Origin: Opitutaceae bacterium
GTDB taxonomy: Bacteria > Verrucomicrobiota > Verrucomicrobiia > Opitutales > Opitutaceae
Reading direction: 5' to 3'
NCBI GenBank assembly: GCA_027490995.1
Contig: JAIXWY010000011.1
Location: 992,001 to 1,056,000 of the forward strand
DNA: 64,000 nt
Positions 45,307 through 54,687 of the stretch are shown piece by piece; the first letter of the stretch is position 1, and each line of letters opens with the position of its first letter. The notes beneath the pieces were generated by a model. The model saw nothing but the letters and a program-made list of their open reading frames with translations. It ran no database searches and was not told where the DNA came from. Position numbers and translations under genes: made by a program.

Positions 45307-46413
45307 TTGGAAGCGACCGCTAAGTCCAAGTATGCCTGCCCCGCCTGCGGGGCCGAGGCCATCTGGAACCCCGCCAAGGGAGCCTTGGTCTGCGGTTTCT
45401 GCGGGACGACTTCGCCCGCCACCGTCGCACTGACCGGCTTCAGCCAGTCCGAGGAAACCATCGTCGAGCACGACCTCGTCACCGCCCTGCGCAGCATCCC
45501 CGACAGCGCACGCGGCTGGAACGCCCAGCGCACGCAGGTGAAGTGTCAGTCCTGCCAAGCCATTTCCGTCTTCGAGGAACGAAATATCGGGCAGCGCTGC
45601 GACTTCTGTGGCTCCTCCGCGCTCATTCCGTACACGGAAGTAAAGGAGTCCTTCCGCCCGGAAAGTCTCCTGCCGCTCAAGCTCAGCGAGTCGCAGGTCC
45701 GCGATAAAATCCGCGTCTGGTATGGCTCGCGCTGGTTCGCTCCCAATCGCCTGAAGCAGGCTGCGCTGACCGACACGGTGAAGGGGCTCTACGTGCCCTA
45801 CTGGACCTTCGATTCCCAGGTCCACGCCACGTGGACCGCCATGTCAGGGGACTATTACTACGAGACCGAATGGTACACGGATTCCAAGGGCCAGCGCCGC
45901 ACGCGCCAGGTCCGGCGGATCCGCTGGTATCCGTCCGCAGGATCGCTTGAGCACTTCTTCGACGACGAGCTCGTGCCGGCATCCCGTGGGGTGCATCCCG
46001 AACTTCTGCGCAAGGTGGAACCCTTTCCCACCGGCGAGTTGGTGCCCTACGATGCCGCATTCCTCTCGGGGTGGGTCGTGGAGCGATACCAAATCGACCT
46101 GCCCGCCGCCGCCCAAGCCGCTCGCGCCCGCATGGTGACAAAAACCGAGAAGCTCTGCGCCACGCGGGTTCCGGGCGATACCCATCGGGATCTCCGCGTG
46201 AACCCGACGTTCTCGGCACAAACGTTCAAGCACATCTTGGTCCCGCTCTGGCTGGTCACCTACGACTTCCACGGCAAAAGCTACCAGTGCGTGGTCAACG
46301 GTTTCACCGGTGCAGTCGCCGGCGAGTACCCGAAGAGCTGGATCAAGATCACACTCGCCGTCCTTGGCGGGCTCGCCGTCCTCGGGCTCGTCCTCTACTG
46401 GTTCAACCGGTAA
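45307..46413 (+). CDS. Zinc-ribbon, C-terminally membrane-anchored partner of the SPFH protein (YdjG-like)
   Basis: About 368 residues. Two zinc ribbons are visible, one with CPACGAEAIWNP and CGFCGTT, the other with CQSCQAISVF and CDFCGSS. A beta-rich middle domain includes TWTAMSGDYYYETEWYTDSK, and a single transmembrane helix (LAVLGGLAVLGLVLYWF) ends the protein. The start is uncertain: a TTG at 45307 (LEATAKSKYACPAC) avoids overlap with the previous gene, while an ATG at 45220 would overlap it by 46 bp. Pairing with the SPFH gene suggests a membrane-stress complex like YdjFGHI; no PspA homologue is next to it. Confidence 0.75.
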   Translation: MEATAKSKYACPACGAEAIWNPAKGALVCGFCGTTSPATVALTGFSQSEETIVEHDLVTALRSIPDSARGWNAQRTQVKCQSCQAISVFEERNIGQRCDFCGSSALIPYTEVKESFRPESLLPLKLSESQVRDKIRVWYGSRWFAPNRLKQAALTDTVKGLYVPYWTFDSQVHATWTAMSGDYYYETEWYTDSKGQRRTRQVRRIRWYPSAGSLEHFFDDELVPASRGVHPELLRKVEPFPTGELVPYDAAFLSGWVVERYQIDLPAAAQAARARMVTKTEKLCATRVPGDTHRDLRVNPTFSAQTFKHILVPLWLVTYDFHGKSYQCVVNGFTGAVAGEYPKSWIKITLAVLGGLAVLGLVLYWFNR

Positions 46414-46437
46414 CCAAGCCCGTCGTTCCGGATCGCG

Positions 46438-47280
46438 TCACGGGCCCGCCCCCGTCGCGATGGGACGTCGTGGATCCGCGATCCACTCGCTCCAAGAACC
46501 GGCGAAAAGCCGCGAACCGCGCAGGCCCGCGTACTCCATCGCGAACAGATTCGCGCAGGCCGTGATCCCCGATCCGCACTGATGCACGATCGGTCGACCG
46601 CCCGCCGCGGCGACCAACGCCGCAAACTCCCGCCGGAGTTCCTCGGCCGGGCGGAACGTCAGGTCCGGACGGAGGTTCTCCTTGAAGAAACGATTGACTG
46701 CTCCGGGGATGTGGCCCGCCACGCGGTCGATCGGCTCCGTCTCGCCGCGATATCGCTCCGGTGCCCGCGCATCAAGGATGACGGCCTCACCTCTCGCGAG
46801 ATTCACCTCCACGTCCGCCACGGTGCAAACGGTCTCCTCCTTGACCTCCGGAACAAGCACCGCAGGCCGCGCCTGGGGCACCCTTGTATCCAACGGACGC
46901 CCCTCCCGCTGCCAACGCGAAACGCCCCCGTCCAGCAAAGACACGACGTCGCACCCGATCCAACGCGCCATCCACCACAGCCGCGACGCGTACTGACCAC
47001 CCGCATCATCGTACGCAACGACCCGCGACTCCGGCGTGACACCATGGCGACCGAGAAACGCCGCGAATGCCTCCGGCGACGGCAGGGGATGGCGGCCCGT
47101 GCGACCATTCTTCTCGCCCGACAGATCCGAGTCCACGCGCACGAAGTGAGCCCCCGGAAGGTGTCCCTCGCGGTACAGCCGCTCGCCCTTCGCGGGATCT
47201 GCCAAATCATGCCGGCAGTCAAAGACGACACACCGGGAGTCACCGAGCATTTCCTGCAATTCCGTGGGAGTGATCAGCAT
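46438..47280 (-). CDS. sseA: 3-mercaptopyruvate/thiosulfate sulfurtransferase (tandem rhodanese)
   Basis: A 280-residue protein with an inactive N-terminal and an active C-terminal rhodanese domain. The active-site loop CGSGITA (Cys235) is of the mercaptopyruvate type. LPGAHFVRVDSDLSG and VAGHIPGAVNRFFKENL are conserved structural motifs. The ATG at 47278-47280 is preceded by GGTGGAGG, one of the few good Shine-Dalgarno sequences in this window, which supports this start. It is divergent from the methyltransferase. Confidence 0.9.
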   Translation of the reverse strand: MLITPTELQEMLGDSRCVVFDCRHDLADPAKGERLYREGHLPGAHFVRVDSDLSGEKNGRTGRHPLPSPEAFAAFLGRHGVTPESRVVAYDDAGGQYASRLWWMARWIGCDVVSLLDGGVSRWQREGRPLDTRVPQARPAVLVPEVKEETVCTVADVEVNLARGEAVILDARAPERYRGETEPIDRVAGHIPGAVNRFFKENLRPDLTFRPAEELRREFAALVAAAGGRPIVHQCGSGITACANLFAMEYAGLRGSRLFAGSWSEWIADPRRPIATGAGP

Positions 47281-47381
47281 GAAGCCTCCACCCTGAGTGG
47301 AGCCCCGCGACTCGGCAACCTCGCGCTCGCCCTCTGCCACAGGCTTGACCCTCGGGCAACGGAACGGATTCGCTCACGCCA

Positions 47382-48203
47382 ATGGACCTCGACGCCACCT
47401 ACCTCCGCACCGCGCCCTCGGCCCAGAACGCGGTCGACCTGTTCCAAGGCGAATGGTCCTCCCAACTGCCGCCCGTGCCCTGGCCCGGCCGCGACTCTCC
47501 CACCGTCCCGGTCACCAGCGGCCCGACCCCCTTGTTCGCCGACCCGCGGATCGACTGGGCCGCCGATCGCCTGGCCGAATGGGGCCTTCCCGTAGCGGGA
47601 CGCCGCATCCTTGAACTCGGGCCACTCGAGGGCGGACACACCGCCATGCTCTGTCAGAAAGGCGCGCGCGAAGTCGTGGCGATCGAGGCCAACAAGCGCA
47701 GCTACCTCAAGTGCCTCGTCGCGAAGGAACTCTACCATCTCGACCGCGCCCGCTTCCTCCTCGGCGAGTCGACCGAGTTCCTGCGTCGCACCGATGAAGT
47801 CTACGACATCGGAATCGCCAGCGGCATCCTTTACCACATGGCGAACCCGGTGGAACTCCTCGAGCTCCTCGCCCGTCGCTGCCGTGCGGTCTTCGTCTGG
47901 ACCGTATTCTACGACCCCGCCTTCTACGCTAAGTACCCCGCCAAGCACGCCACCTTCAGCGCGCCCGAAACCGCCACCCACGCCGGGTACACCCACCGCG
48001 TACACCGCCATCACTACGGCGAGGCCCTCGACTGGAACGGCTTCTGCGGCGGCTCGCAGCCGTTCTGCCACTGGTTGGAGCAATCCGACATCCTCGGCGC
48101 ACTCGCCCACTTCGGCCTCCGTCGCCAAGTCTCTGTCACCACGGAGAACGTGCACGCCACGGCCTTGCAACTGGTGGCGATGCGCGAAGACGCCGGCCGC
48201 TAA
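47382..48203 (+). CDS. Class I SAM-dependent methyltransferase, substrate unknown
   Basis: A 273-residue protein with motif I ILELGPLEGGHTAML, motif II VVAIEANKRSYLKCL and a post-motif YDIGIASGILYHMANP. The C-terminal part (THRVHRHHYGEALDWNGFCG) resembles methyltransferases found in sugar or surface-polysaccharide clusters, but no such genes are adjacent. It begins 101 bp from the divergent sulfurtransferase and precedes the pyr genes by 85 bp. Confidence 0.82.
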   Translation: MDLDATYLRTAPSAQNAVDLFQGEWSSQLPPVPWPGRDSPTVPVTSGPTPLFADPRIDWAADRLAEWGLPVAGRRILELGPLEGGHTAMLCQKGAREVVAIEANKRSYLKCLVAKELYHLDRARFLLGESTEFLRRTDEVYDIGIASGILYHMANPVELLELLARRCRAVFVWTVFYDPAFYAKYPAKHATFSAPETATHAGYTHRVHRHHYGEALDWNGFCGGSQPFCHWLEQSDILGALAHFGLRRQVSVTTENVHATALQLVAMREDAGR

Positions 48204-48288
48204 AGTCCGCGGGCCCCGGCGCGCGCGTTCTGTCCCGCCGAGTTTTCCCGCTTGTCCGGCCCCTTGGGCGCCGACACAAACAGGGCTC

Positions 48289-48825
48289 GTGCCCGTCGCG
48301 AAATCCCTCTCCGCCGCCGAGATCCACGCCGCCTTGGATCGCCTCGCCCATTCCATCGCGGAGCGGCACGGCCCACCGACCAAGCTCGTGCTCTTGGGCA
48401 TCGCCAACGGCGGCATCACCGTCGCCCGCCGGCTCGCCGCCCGGCTCGGCTGCCGCAACGTCGGGATCCTCGATATCTCCTTCCACCGCGACGACATCGG
48501 CCGTAACCCAATCCCAAAGGAATTTGTCCCGACCGTCATCCCACTCGACATCAACGGAGCCACCGTGGTGATCGTCGATGACGTGCTTTTCTCTGGGCGC
48601 ACGGTAAAGGCCGCACTCGACGAGCTCTTCGACCACGGGCGCCCGCAAGCCGTCGAACTCGCCGTTCTCATCGACCGCGGCGGCCGTCGGCTCCCCGTAC
48701 AAGCCGACCACGTGGGCCTCCTTCTCACGACCGAGGAGACACAGACGGTCGTAGTGACGCTCGACACCGCGCACCCGGAGAAAGACTGCGTCCGCATTGA
48801 ATCCGCCCGCCCCTCGCGGCGCTGA
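48289..48825 (+). CDS. pyrR: Bifunctional pyr regulator/uracil phosphoribosyltransferase
   Basis: A 178-residue PRTase-fold protein. The PRPP loop VVIVDDVLFSGRTVKAAL is intact, and LDISFHRDDIGRNP and GIANGGITVARRLA match PyrR. The start is a GTG at 48289. In Gram-positive bacteria PyrR binds pyr mRNA and controls attenuation; in others it mainly acts as a UPRTase. I see no PyrR-box-like stem-loop with a terminator between 48204 and 48288, so its regulatory role here is open. It heads pyrR-pyrB-pyrC. Confidence 0.92.
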   Translation: MPVAKSLSAAEIHAALDRLAHSIAERHGPPTKLVLLGIANGGITVARRLAARLGCRNVGILDISFHRDDIGRNPIPKEFVPTVIPLDINGATVVIVDDVLFSGRTVKAALDELFDHGRPQAVELAVLIDRGGRRLPVQADHVGLLLTTEETQTVVVTLDTAHPEKDCVRIESARPSRR

Positions 48826-48838
48826 CCCCCTGCCTCTC

Positions 48839-49783
48839 ATGCCCTGGACCCGCCGACACCTGCTCACCATTGAGGAACTGAGCCTCGCCGAGATCGACCA
48901 GATCCACGCCACCGCCGCCGCCTTCAAGAAGATCCTCGGACGAAACGTGAAGAAGGTGCCGGCGCTGCGCGGCAAGACGATCGTCAACCTTTTCCTCGAA
49001 CCGAGCACGCGCACCCGCATGGCCTTCGACATGGCCGCGAAACGGCTCAGCGCCGACGTCATTTCTCTGGACGGCGCCAGTTCCTCCACGACCAAAGGCG
49101 AAACGCTGCGGGACACCGCGCAGAATATCCAAGCACTCAATGCCGACCTGATCGTCCTGCGCCACGCCGCCTCCGGCTCCCCGCTGTACCTCTCGCGCAT
49201 CCTCAATATTCCGGTGGTCAACGCCGGCGACGGCGCCCACGAACACCCGACCCAAGGCCTGCTCGACACGTTCACCATGCGCGAACGACTCGGCGACCTG
49301 CGCGGCCGTAAGGTCACCATCCTCGGCGACATCCTGTTCAGCCGCGTGGCCCGCTCGAACATCCACGCCCTGACGAAGATGGGCGCCGCCGTCACACTCT
49401 GCGGCCCATCAACGCTCGTGCCCGGATGGTTCACCGACCTCGGGGTGACCGTGTCACATGATCTGAAGTCCGCACTCGCTGACGCCGAGGTCGTGATGCT
49501 GCTCCGCATTCAGCACGAGCGACAGTCCGCCGGCCACTTTCCCTCCCTCGGCGAGTACACCAGCATGTTCGGGCTGAACAAGACCCGGGCCTCGTGGCTG
49601 CACCCGAAAGCGATCATCATGCATCCCGGTCCGATCAACCGGGGCGTGGAGATCGACAGCGACCTCGCGGACGGCGAGCGCAGCGTGATCCTCGAGCAAG
49701 TAACCAACGGCATCGCCGTCCGCATGGCCGTGCTTTACCTGTGCTTCGGCGGTCAGCCGGAGTCCGTCGCGGTCGTCGACTAA
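48839..49783 (+). CDS. pyrB: Aspartate carbamoyltransferase catalytic subunit
   Basis: A 314-residue enzyme making N-carbamoyl-L-aspartate. The carbamoyl-phosphate motif FLEPSTRTRMAFD and HPTQGLLD are conserved. It starts 13 bp after the pyrR stop. No regulatory subunit (pyrI) accompanies it, so this is probably a type associated with dihydroorotase or unregulated trimers. Confidence 0.96.
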   Translation: MPWTRRHLLTIEELSLAEIDQIHATAAAFKKILGRNVKKVPALRGKTIVNLFLEPSTRTRMAFDMAAKRLSADVISLDGASSSTTKGETLRDTAQNIQALNADLIVLRHAASGSPLYLSRILNIPVVNAGDGAHEHPTQGLLDTFTMRERLGDLRGRKVTILGDILFSRVARSNIHALTKMGAAVTLCGPSTLVPGWFTDLGVTVSHDLKSALADAEVVMLLRIQHERQSAGHFPSLGEYTSMFGLNKTRASWLHPKAIIMHPGPINRGVEIDSDLADGERSVILEQVTNGIAVRMAVLYLCFGGQPESVAVVD

Positions 49784-49804
49784 GCCTCCTCCCCCCTCTG
49801 CTCC

Positions 49805-51094
49805 ATGCCTGCTCTCTGGATCCAAAAGGCCCGCATCATCGATCCCGCGAACCGTCGCGACGCCGTCGGCGATCTGTTCATCGAGGGTGGCCGCGTCGTT
49901 GCATCCCTCTCGACCGCCGCCCGCAAGCGGGCGCGCAAGATCGACGCCCGCGGCCTTGTCGCCTGCCCAGGCTTGGTCGATATCCACGTTCACTTCCGCG
50001 AACCCGGCCAGACCCACAAGGAAACCATCGCGACCGGCAGCCGTGCCGCCGCCGCCGGTGGCTTCACCACCGTGGTGTGCATGCCGAACACGTCGCCCCC
50101 GGCGGACAATGCCGGCACCATTCAGTTCATCAAGGACGCCGCCCAGCGCGACGCCGTCGTCAAGGTGCTCCCCACCGGCTGCATCACCGTTGGGATGAAG
50201 GGTCAGGCCCTCGCTCCCATCGGTTCGCTGCGCCGCGCCGGCGTCGTCGCGATCACCGACGACGGTGACTGCGTCCAGTCCAATGAACTCATGCGTCGCG
50301 CCCTCGAGTACGCGCGCATGTTTGACCTCCCGGTGATGGACCACTGCCAGGACGCGTCGATGACTCAGGGTGCGGTGATGAACGAGGGCGTCGTTTCGAC
50401 GCGCCTCGGCCTGCGCGGCTGGCCCAACGCGGCCGAAGATCTCATCGTCTCCCGCAACGCGATCCTCTCCGAGTACTCCGGCGCCCATGTGCACATGCAG
50501 CACATCTCGTCGCGCTTCTCCGTCGAGATCCTGCGCCATGCGAAATCGCGCGGCGTGCGGGTGACCGCGGAAGCCACGCCCCATCACCTCGCGCTGACCG
50601 ACGACCTGCTCTCGACGTACGATACCCACCTGAAGATGAACCCGCCGCTGCGCACGGAGGCGGATCGGCAAGCGCTGATCGCGGGGTTGCGGGACGGTAC
50701 GATCGACTGCATCGCCACCGATCACGCGCCGCACACCGACTACGAAAAAGACAAGGAGTTCGACTTCGCGCCCAACGGCATTCTCGGGCTAGAGACCGCG
50801 CTCCCCGTCTCTCTGGAGGTGCTCTTCCGCAAGAATCGTTTCTCGCTCTCCCGCGTGGTGGATCTGCTCACGCGGCGTCCGGCGGACGTCCTACGGCTTC
50901 CGGCCGGTCGACTCACTCCGGGCGTCCCCGCCGATGTGTGCCTGTTCGATCCCGATGAGAAATGGCGCTATGACGCCCGCGCCGGCCAGAGCAAGTCGAG
51001 CAACTCCCCGTGGCATGGACAAACTCTGCGCGGGCGCGTCCGACTGACGCTGGTCGACGGAAAGGTCGTCCACGAAGCACCGGCAAGCGCCTAA
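49805..51094 (+). CDS. pyrC: Dihydroorotase
   Basis: A 429-residue class I dihydroorotase. Zinc ligands are seen in DIHVHFREPGQTHKET; further histidines are in MDHCQDASM and HVHMQHISS, and the catalytic aspartate is in ATDHAPHTDYEK. The long class I form commonly forms complexes with PyrB, in line with the adjacent gene. The leader before the ATG is pyrimidine-rich (CCTCCCCCCTCTGCTCC). Confidence 0.95.
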   Translation: MPALWIQKARIIDPANRRDAVGDLFIEGGRVVASLSTAARKRARKIDARGLVACPGLVDIHVHFREPGQTHKETIATGSRAAAAGGFTTVVCMPNTSPPADNAGTIQFIKDAAQRDAVVKVLPTGCITVGMKGQALAPIGSLRRAGVVAITDDGDCVQSNELMRRALEYARMFDLPVMDHCQDASMTQGAVMNEGVVSTRLGLRGWPNAAEDLIVSRNAILSEYSGAHVHMQHISSRFSVEILRHAKSRGVRVTAEATPHHLALTDDLLSTYDTHLKMNPPLRTEADRQALIAGLRDGTIDCIATDHAPHTDYEKDKEFDFAPNGILGLETALPVSLEVLFRKNRFSLSRVVDLLTRRPADVLRLPAGRLTPGVPADVCLFDPDEKWRYDARAGQSKSSNSPWHGQTLRGRVRLTLVDGKVVHEAPASA

Positions 51095-51164
51095 TGCCCT
51101 GCCGCGACTCGGACTCGTGCCGGCGCCGGTGTGAGTGACGCCGCTGCTCCGATTGCTGCCGCCC

Positions 51165-52019
51165 ATGGACCTTACCGAACCGACTCCGCGGTTCCTCGCC
51201 GTTCTCGCCATCGAGGTCGTCTTGTACCTCGCTGGGATCGCCACCCTCATCGCTTGGGGCAAACAGCGCCGTAAAACCGACGGAGCGGCGCCCCGCGCGG
51301 ACATTGGGACGCTGAATCTGGCCCTGAGCGACCTACTCCTCGCTGCGTTCACGGTCGTGGTGGGCGCGTTGCTTCTTCAGTCAGCCGTTGGCGGCCTGGC
51401 CCAGGTCATCCCATCGGCGCTCTCCCCGGAGGCGTGGACGGTCGCCCAGGGCTGCGGCTTCCAATTGGGACTACTCAGCGGGGCGCTGCTCGGGCATCGC
51501 CTCGCGGCAGTAAGCAGTCGCGATCGGGTGACCAGCCCGAGCCGGTCGCCGCTCACCACCCCGCAGGCGTGCGCGGCCGGCGGCCTACTCTTCCTCGCTT
51601 CCCTTCCCCTCGTCCTACTGGCGGCACTGGCGTGGAAGACGACGCTTCGAGCCGCCGGCCTCCCGACCGACCAGCAGGACATGGTGGACCTGGTCCGCAA
51701 TGCGAACGCTCCCAGCCTGCTTGCGCTGATTGCGGTGCTGGCGGTCGTGCTCGCCCCCGTGGCGGAGGAATTGGTCTTCCGTGCCGGGCTGTTTCGCTAC
51801 CTGCGCACGCGCGTCCCCCGTGCGGTGGCACTGGCCGCGCCCGCCCTTCTCTTCGCTGCCCTCCACGCGAACCTCGTCGCCTTCGCCCCGCTCGCGGTCT
51901 TCGGCGTTCTGCTTGCCCTCGCCTACGAGCAGTCGGGCCGGCTGATCGTCCCCGTCATCGCCCACGCCCTCTTCAATCTGCACACGCTCGCCCTCGTCCT
52001 CTCGGGGGTTGATCTCTAG
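51165..52019 (+). CDS. CPBP-family intramembrane metalloprotease
   Basis: A 284-residue polytopic protein of the CAAX protease/Abi (CPBP) family. The catalytic motif EELVFRAGLFRYLR (EEXXXR type) is followed by FAALHAN and a second histidine in PVIAHALFNLH, the full active site. About seven hydrophobic segments are visible. The ATG at 51165 is used; a GTG at 51135 would add ten residues. It starts a unit with thiL and tsaE (10-bp gap, then 4-bp overlap). Its substrate is unknown. Confidence 0.85.
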   Translation: MDLTEPTPRFLAVLAIEVVLYLAGIATLIAWGKQRRKTDGAAPRADIGTLNLALSDLLLAAFTVVVGALLLQSAVGGLAQVIPSALSPEAWTVAQGCGFQLGLLSGALLGHRLAAVSSRDRVTSPSRSPLTTPQACAAGGLLFLASLPLVLLAALAWKTTLRAAGLPTDQQDMVDLVRNANAPSLLALIAVLAVVLAPVAEELVFRAGLFRYLRTRVPRAVALAAPALLFAALHANLVAFAPLAVFGVLLALAYEQSGRLIVPVIAHALFNLHTLALVLSGVDL

Positions 52020-52028
52020 CCTTCGATC

Positions 52029-53009
52029 GTGAAGCCGTTCTCCCAGCATGCCCGTGAAACGGTCGCGCAGCACGGCGAAGTCGCCCTGATCGAAGCGATC
52101 CGCCGCTGGCTGGGCCCGGCGGCCCCTCCGTCACCCACTGGCATGGGCGACGACTGCGCGGTGCTGGCGCCGCTTCGCGGGCGGCCGCTAGTGACCGTCG
52201 ATCCGGTGATTTACGGCGAACACTTCGACGATCGCACGACGCCGCGGGAGGCGGGCACCAAGCTCTTTCGACGCAACCTCAGCGACATCGCCGCGATGGG
52301 CGGTGAGCCAGTGGCGGCAGTCGTTTCCATCGCCTGTGATCCCTCGCTGCGCACTGCATGGCTGGAGGGATTCTACCGGGGGCTCGCCGCGGAGAGCCGC
52401 CGGCAGGGAGTACCCGTGGTCGGGGGCGACCTCGCGCGACTCCGCGGCGGGCTCGTCGCCACCCTCACCTTAATCGGCCGCTGTCACCGGACTCGGGCCG
52501 TCACGCGTCACGGCGCGCGGTGCGGGGACTGGATCTACGTCACCGGCGACCTCGGCGGCAGCTTGGAGGGAAAGCACTGCCGTTTTACCCCACGGCTTGC
52601 GGAGGGTGAGTGGCTAGCGGGCCAGCGGGCCGTGCGAGCGATGATGGATGTCAGCGATGGCCTGGCCAAAGACCTCACGTCCCTGCAACCCCCGCGCAGC
52701 CATGCGCTGCTTGAGGAAGCGGCGCTCCCCGTCAGCCCTGCGGCGCGCCGAGCCGCCCGGCGGAGCGGACGCTCGGCCGTGGCTCACGCCCTCACCGACG
52801 GAGAGGACTACGAGTTGGCCTTCGCGGTGGCCCGGAACACCGACCTCGCTGCCTTCGAGACCCGCTGGCGCCGCGCATTTCCCCGGCTCCGCTTGAGCCG
52901 GATCGGACATTTTGCCGCGGTGGAGAAGCCGATTCCCGTCGGATACACCACCCTGCAAGCTCACAAAGGATTCGAGCACCTCCGGCGGGAACCCGCCCGC
53001 CGCCGATGA
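52029..53009 (+). CDS. thiL: Thiamine-monophosphate kinase
   Basis: A 326-residue enzyme converting thiamine phosphate to the active diphosphate. The motifs [26 protein letters not shown] and [11 protein letters not shown] are diagnostic of the PurM/ThiL fold. The start is a GTG at 52029. Its stop overlaps tsaE by 4 bp. Confidence 0.93.
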   Translation: MKPFSQHARETVAQHGEVALIEAIRRWLGPAAPPSPTGMGDDCAVLAPLRGRPLVTVDPVIYGEHFDDRTTPREAGTKLFRRNLSDIAAMGGEPVAAVVSIACDPSLRTAWLEGFYRGLAAESRRQGVPVVGGDLARLRGGLVATLTLIGRCHRTRAVTRHGARCGDWIYVTGDLGGSLEGKHCRFTPRLAEGEWLAGQRAVRAMMDVSDGLAKDLTSLQPPRSHALLEEAALPVSPAARRAARRSGRSAVAHALTDGEDYELAFAVARNTDLAAFETRWRRAFPRLRLSRIGHFAAVEKPIPVGYTTLQAHKGFEHLRREPARRR

Positions 53010-53440
53010 ACGTCAGCGCTACGCTTCGCGCCGGGGTGGCCACGCAATCGCCCGAGGAGACCCAGGCGATCGCCGCGGCCTGGGCCGCAGAGCTTCCACC
53101 CGGCTCGACCGTGGCCCTGCACGGGGACCTCGGGGTCGGCAAGACCACCTTTGTACAGGGCTTCGCCCGCGGGCTCGGCGTGAGGCGTGTCGTGGCCAGC
53201 CCGACCTTCACCGTCCTCAACCTCTATCGCGCCGGGGAAAAGACGCTCGCCCACGTCGATGCCTATCGTCTTTGCAGCGACGCGGAGGTCGAAGCGCTGA
53301 TGGTGGACGACTTTCTCCGCGATCCATGGTGGATGGTCGTCGAGTGGCCCGACCGTTTCGGCCGAGGTATCCCCTCCAACGCCCAGCACCTCGAGCTCTC
53401 GATTCTCCCCGACCGCCGCCACGCCCTGCGTTTGCGCTGA
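53006..53440 (+). CDS. tsaE: tRNA t6A biosynthesis ATPase TsaE
   Basis: A 144-residue P-loop ATPase required for N6-threonylcarbamoyladenosine in tRNA, acting with TsaB and TsaD. Walker [11 protein letters not shown] and the following [18 protein letters not shown] and VVEWPDRFG motifs identify the family. TsaB/TsaD genes are not in the window. Translation is coupled to thiL. Confidence 0.94.
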   Translation: MNVSATLRAGVATQSPEETQAIAAAWAAELPPGSTVALHGDLGVGKTTFVQGFARGLGVRRVVASPTFTVLNLYRAGEKTLAHVDAYRLCSDAEVEALMVDDFLRDPWWMVVEWPDRFGRGIPSNAQHLELSILPDRRHALRLR

Positions 53441-53452
53441 AGCGAGGACGCG

Positions 53453-53968
53453 CTAAACTGACGGAGCTGCCGGCTCGCCGACCAGCACGCTGAGTTGCGA
53501 CTGGACCTGCACGAAAAACTCCGGGGTGAGCTCATCGGCGGGCACCTCGTAAAGTTGCTTAGACTTCACGTGCTCCAAGATATTGCGGGCTCCATCGGCC
53601 GTGCGACCGCGCGGCTTCAGCACGCGCTTGCGCTCCAGCATGAGTGCAAGGAACTGGATGAGGCGGACATTCTCGGCGGTCGGCTCATTCGCCGGATCCG
53701 CCAGCGTCAGGAACAACGTCTCCGCCGTCAGCTTCAGCGTCCGGTCCTGATTTTCCCCGGCCTTCCGCGGCTTGTACACGTGGACCCAGCGGCAAACCAC
53801 TGTGCCAGTCGGAGCGAAGCCAGCGGAGACCGCCTCCGCCACATCATAGCGGAGAATCTCGGGCTGGGCGGCATCCCGCACGAGGAAGCTCACCACCCGT
53901 TGGCCTGCGGTGAACGACTCGTTGGACACGCGGCAAACGGCTGCAGGAGGCTGCAGATTAAGATCCAT
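53453..53968 (-). CDS. Conserved-looking soluble protein of unknown function
   Basis: A 171-residue protein starting at the ATG 53966-53968, preceded by AAGAAAGG, a plausible ribosome site. The N-terminal half is beta-rich and looks like a ligand- or nucleic-acid-binding barrel (CRVSNESFTAGQRVVSFLVR, GTVVCRWVHVYKPR). The C-terminal half is helical with a basic patch (FLALMLERKRVLKPRGRTAD) and ends ELTPEFFVQVQSQLSVLVG. There is no signal peptide or membrane helix. I recognise no family. It faces the metallophosphoesterase across a 59-bp divergent region. Confidence 0.72.
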   Translation of the reverse strand: MDLNLQPPAAVCRVSNESFTAGQRVVSFLVRDAAQPEILRYDVAEAVSAGFAPTGTVVCRWVHVYKPRKAGENQDRTLKLTAETLFLTLADPANEPTAENVRLIQFLALMLERKRVLKPRGRTADGARNILEHVKSKQLYEVPADELTPEFFVQVQSQLSVLVGEPAAPSV

Positions 53969-54027
53969 AAGCCTTTCTTGTTTACTTTGCGTATCCCGCA
54001 ACGCTAGCAAAATTCCTCCGCAAATCC

Positions 54028-54687
54028 ATGGACGCCCGCCTCATCGCCATCGGCGACATTCACGGCTGCCACGCCGAGTTCGCCGAATTGCTCGAGCGGA
54101 TCGCTCCCGGACGCTCCGACCAGCTGATTCTCCTTGGGGATCTCATCAACCGCGGGCCCGACTCCCTCAAGGTGCTCGACCTCGCTCGCGAACACCGGGC
54201 GATCTCCCTTCTCGGCAACCACGAACTCCGGTTGCTCAACTTCCGGAAAACCCGCGATCGCAGCCTGCTCCGCGAGACGGATGAGGAGACGTTCGCGCGG
54301 CTTCGCCCCGAGGACTGGGACTACCTTGAGCACATGCCGCTCACGCACCACGTCCCGGAACTTCAGACGGTGTTTGTGCACGGGGGATTCCTCCCGGACC
54401 AACCGTGGGACCAGCAACCCGCCCAGGTCGTTACCCGGATTCAAGTCATCGATCGCGAGGGACGTCCGCGCAAGCGTGCCGATTGCGAGGATGCCCCCGC
54501 GTGGGCCGATCTGTGGAGCGGACCGCCCTTCGTGGTCTACGGCCACACCCCGCGGCCCGAAATCTATAAGCTCAAGTGGTCCGCCGGCATCGACACGGCC
54601 TGCGTAATGGGTGGCTACCTGACGGCCTACATCCTACCGGAACGGCGGTTCATCCAGGTCAAGGCACGGCGGCGCTATTTCACATGA
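54028..54687 (+). CDS. Calcineurin-like metallophosphoesterase (PPP-type serine/threonine phosphatase)
   Basis: A 219-residue phosphatase with the full metal-binding set GDIHG (residues 9-13), GDLINRGPDS, GNHE, the late HGG and the C-terminal GHTP. It resembles bacterial PrpA/ApaH-like phosphatases that act on phosphoproteins or diadenosine polyphosphates. It overlaps the next gene by 4 bp. Confidence 0.88.
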   Translation: MDARLIAIGDIHGCHAEFAELLERIAPGRSDQLILLGDLINRGPDSLKVLDLAREHRAISLLGNHELRLLNFRKTRDRSLLRETDEETFARLRPEDWDYLEHMPLTHHVPELQTVFVHGGFLPDQPWDQQPAQVVTRIQVIDREGRPRKRADCEDAPAWADLWSGPPFVVYGHTPRPEIYKLKWSAGIDTACVMGGYLTAYILPERRFIQVKARRRYFT

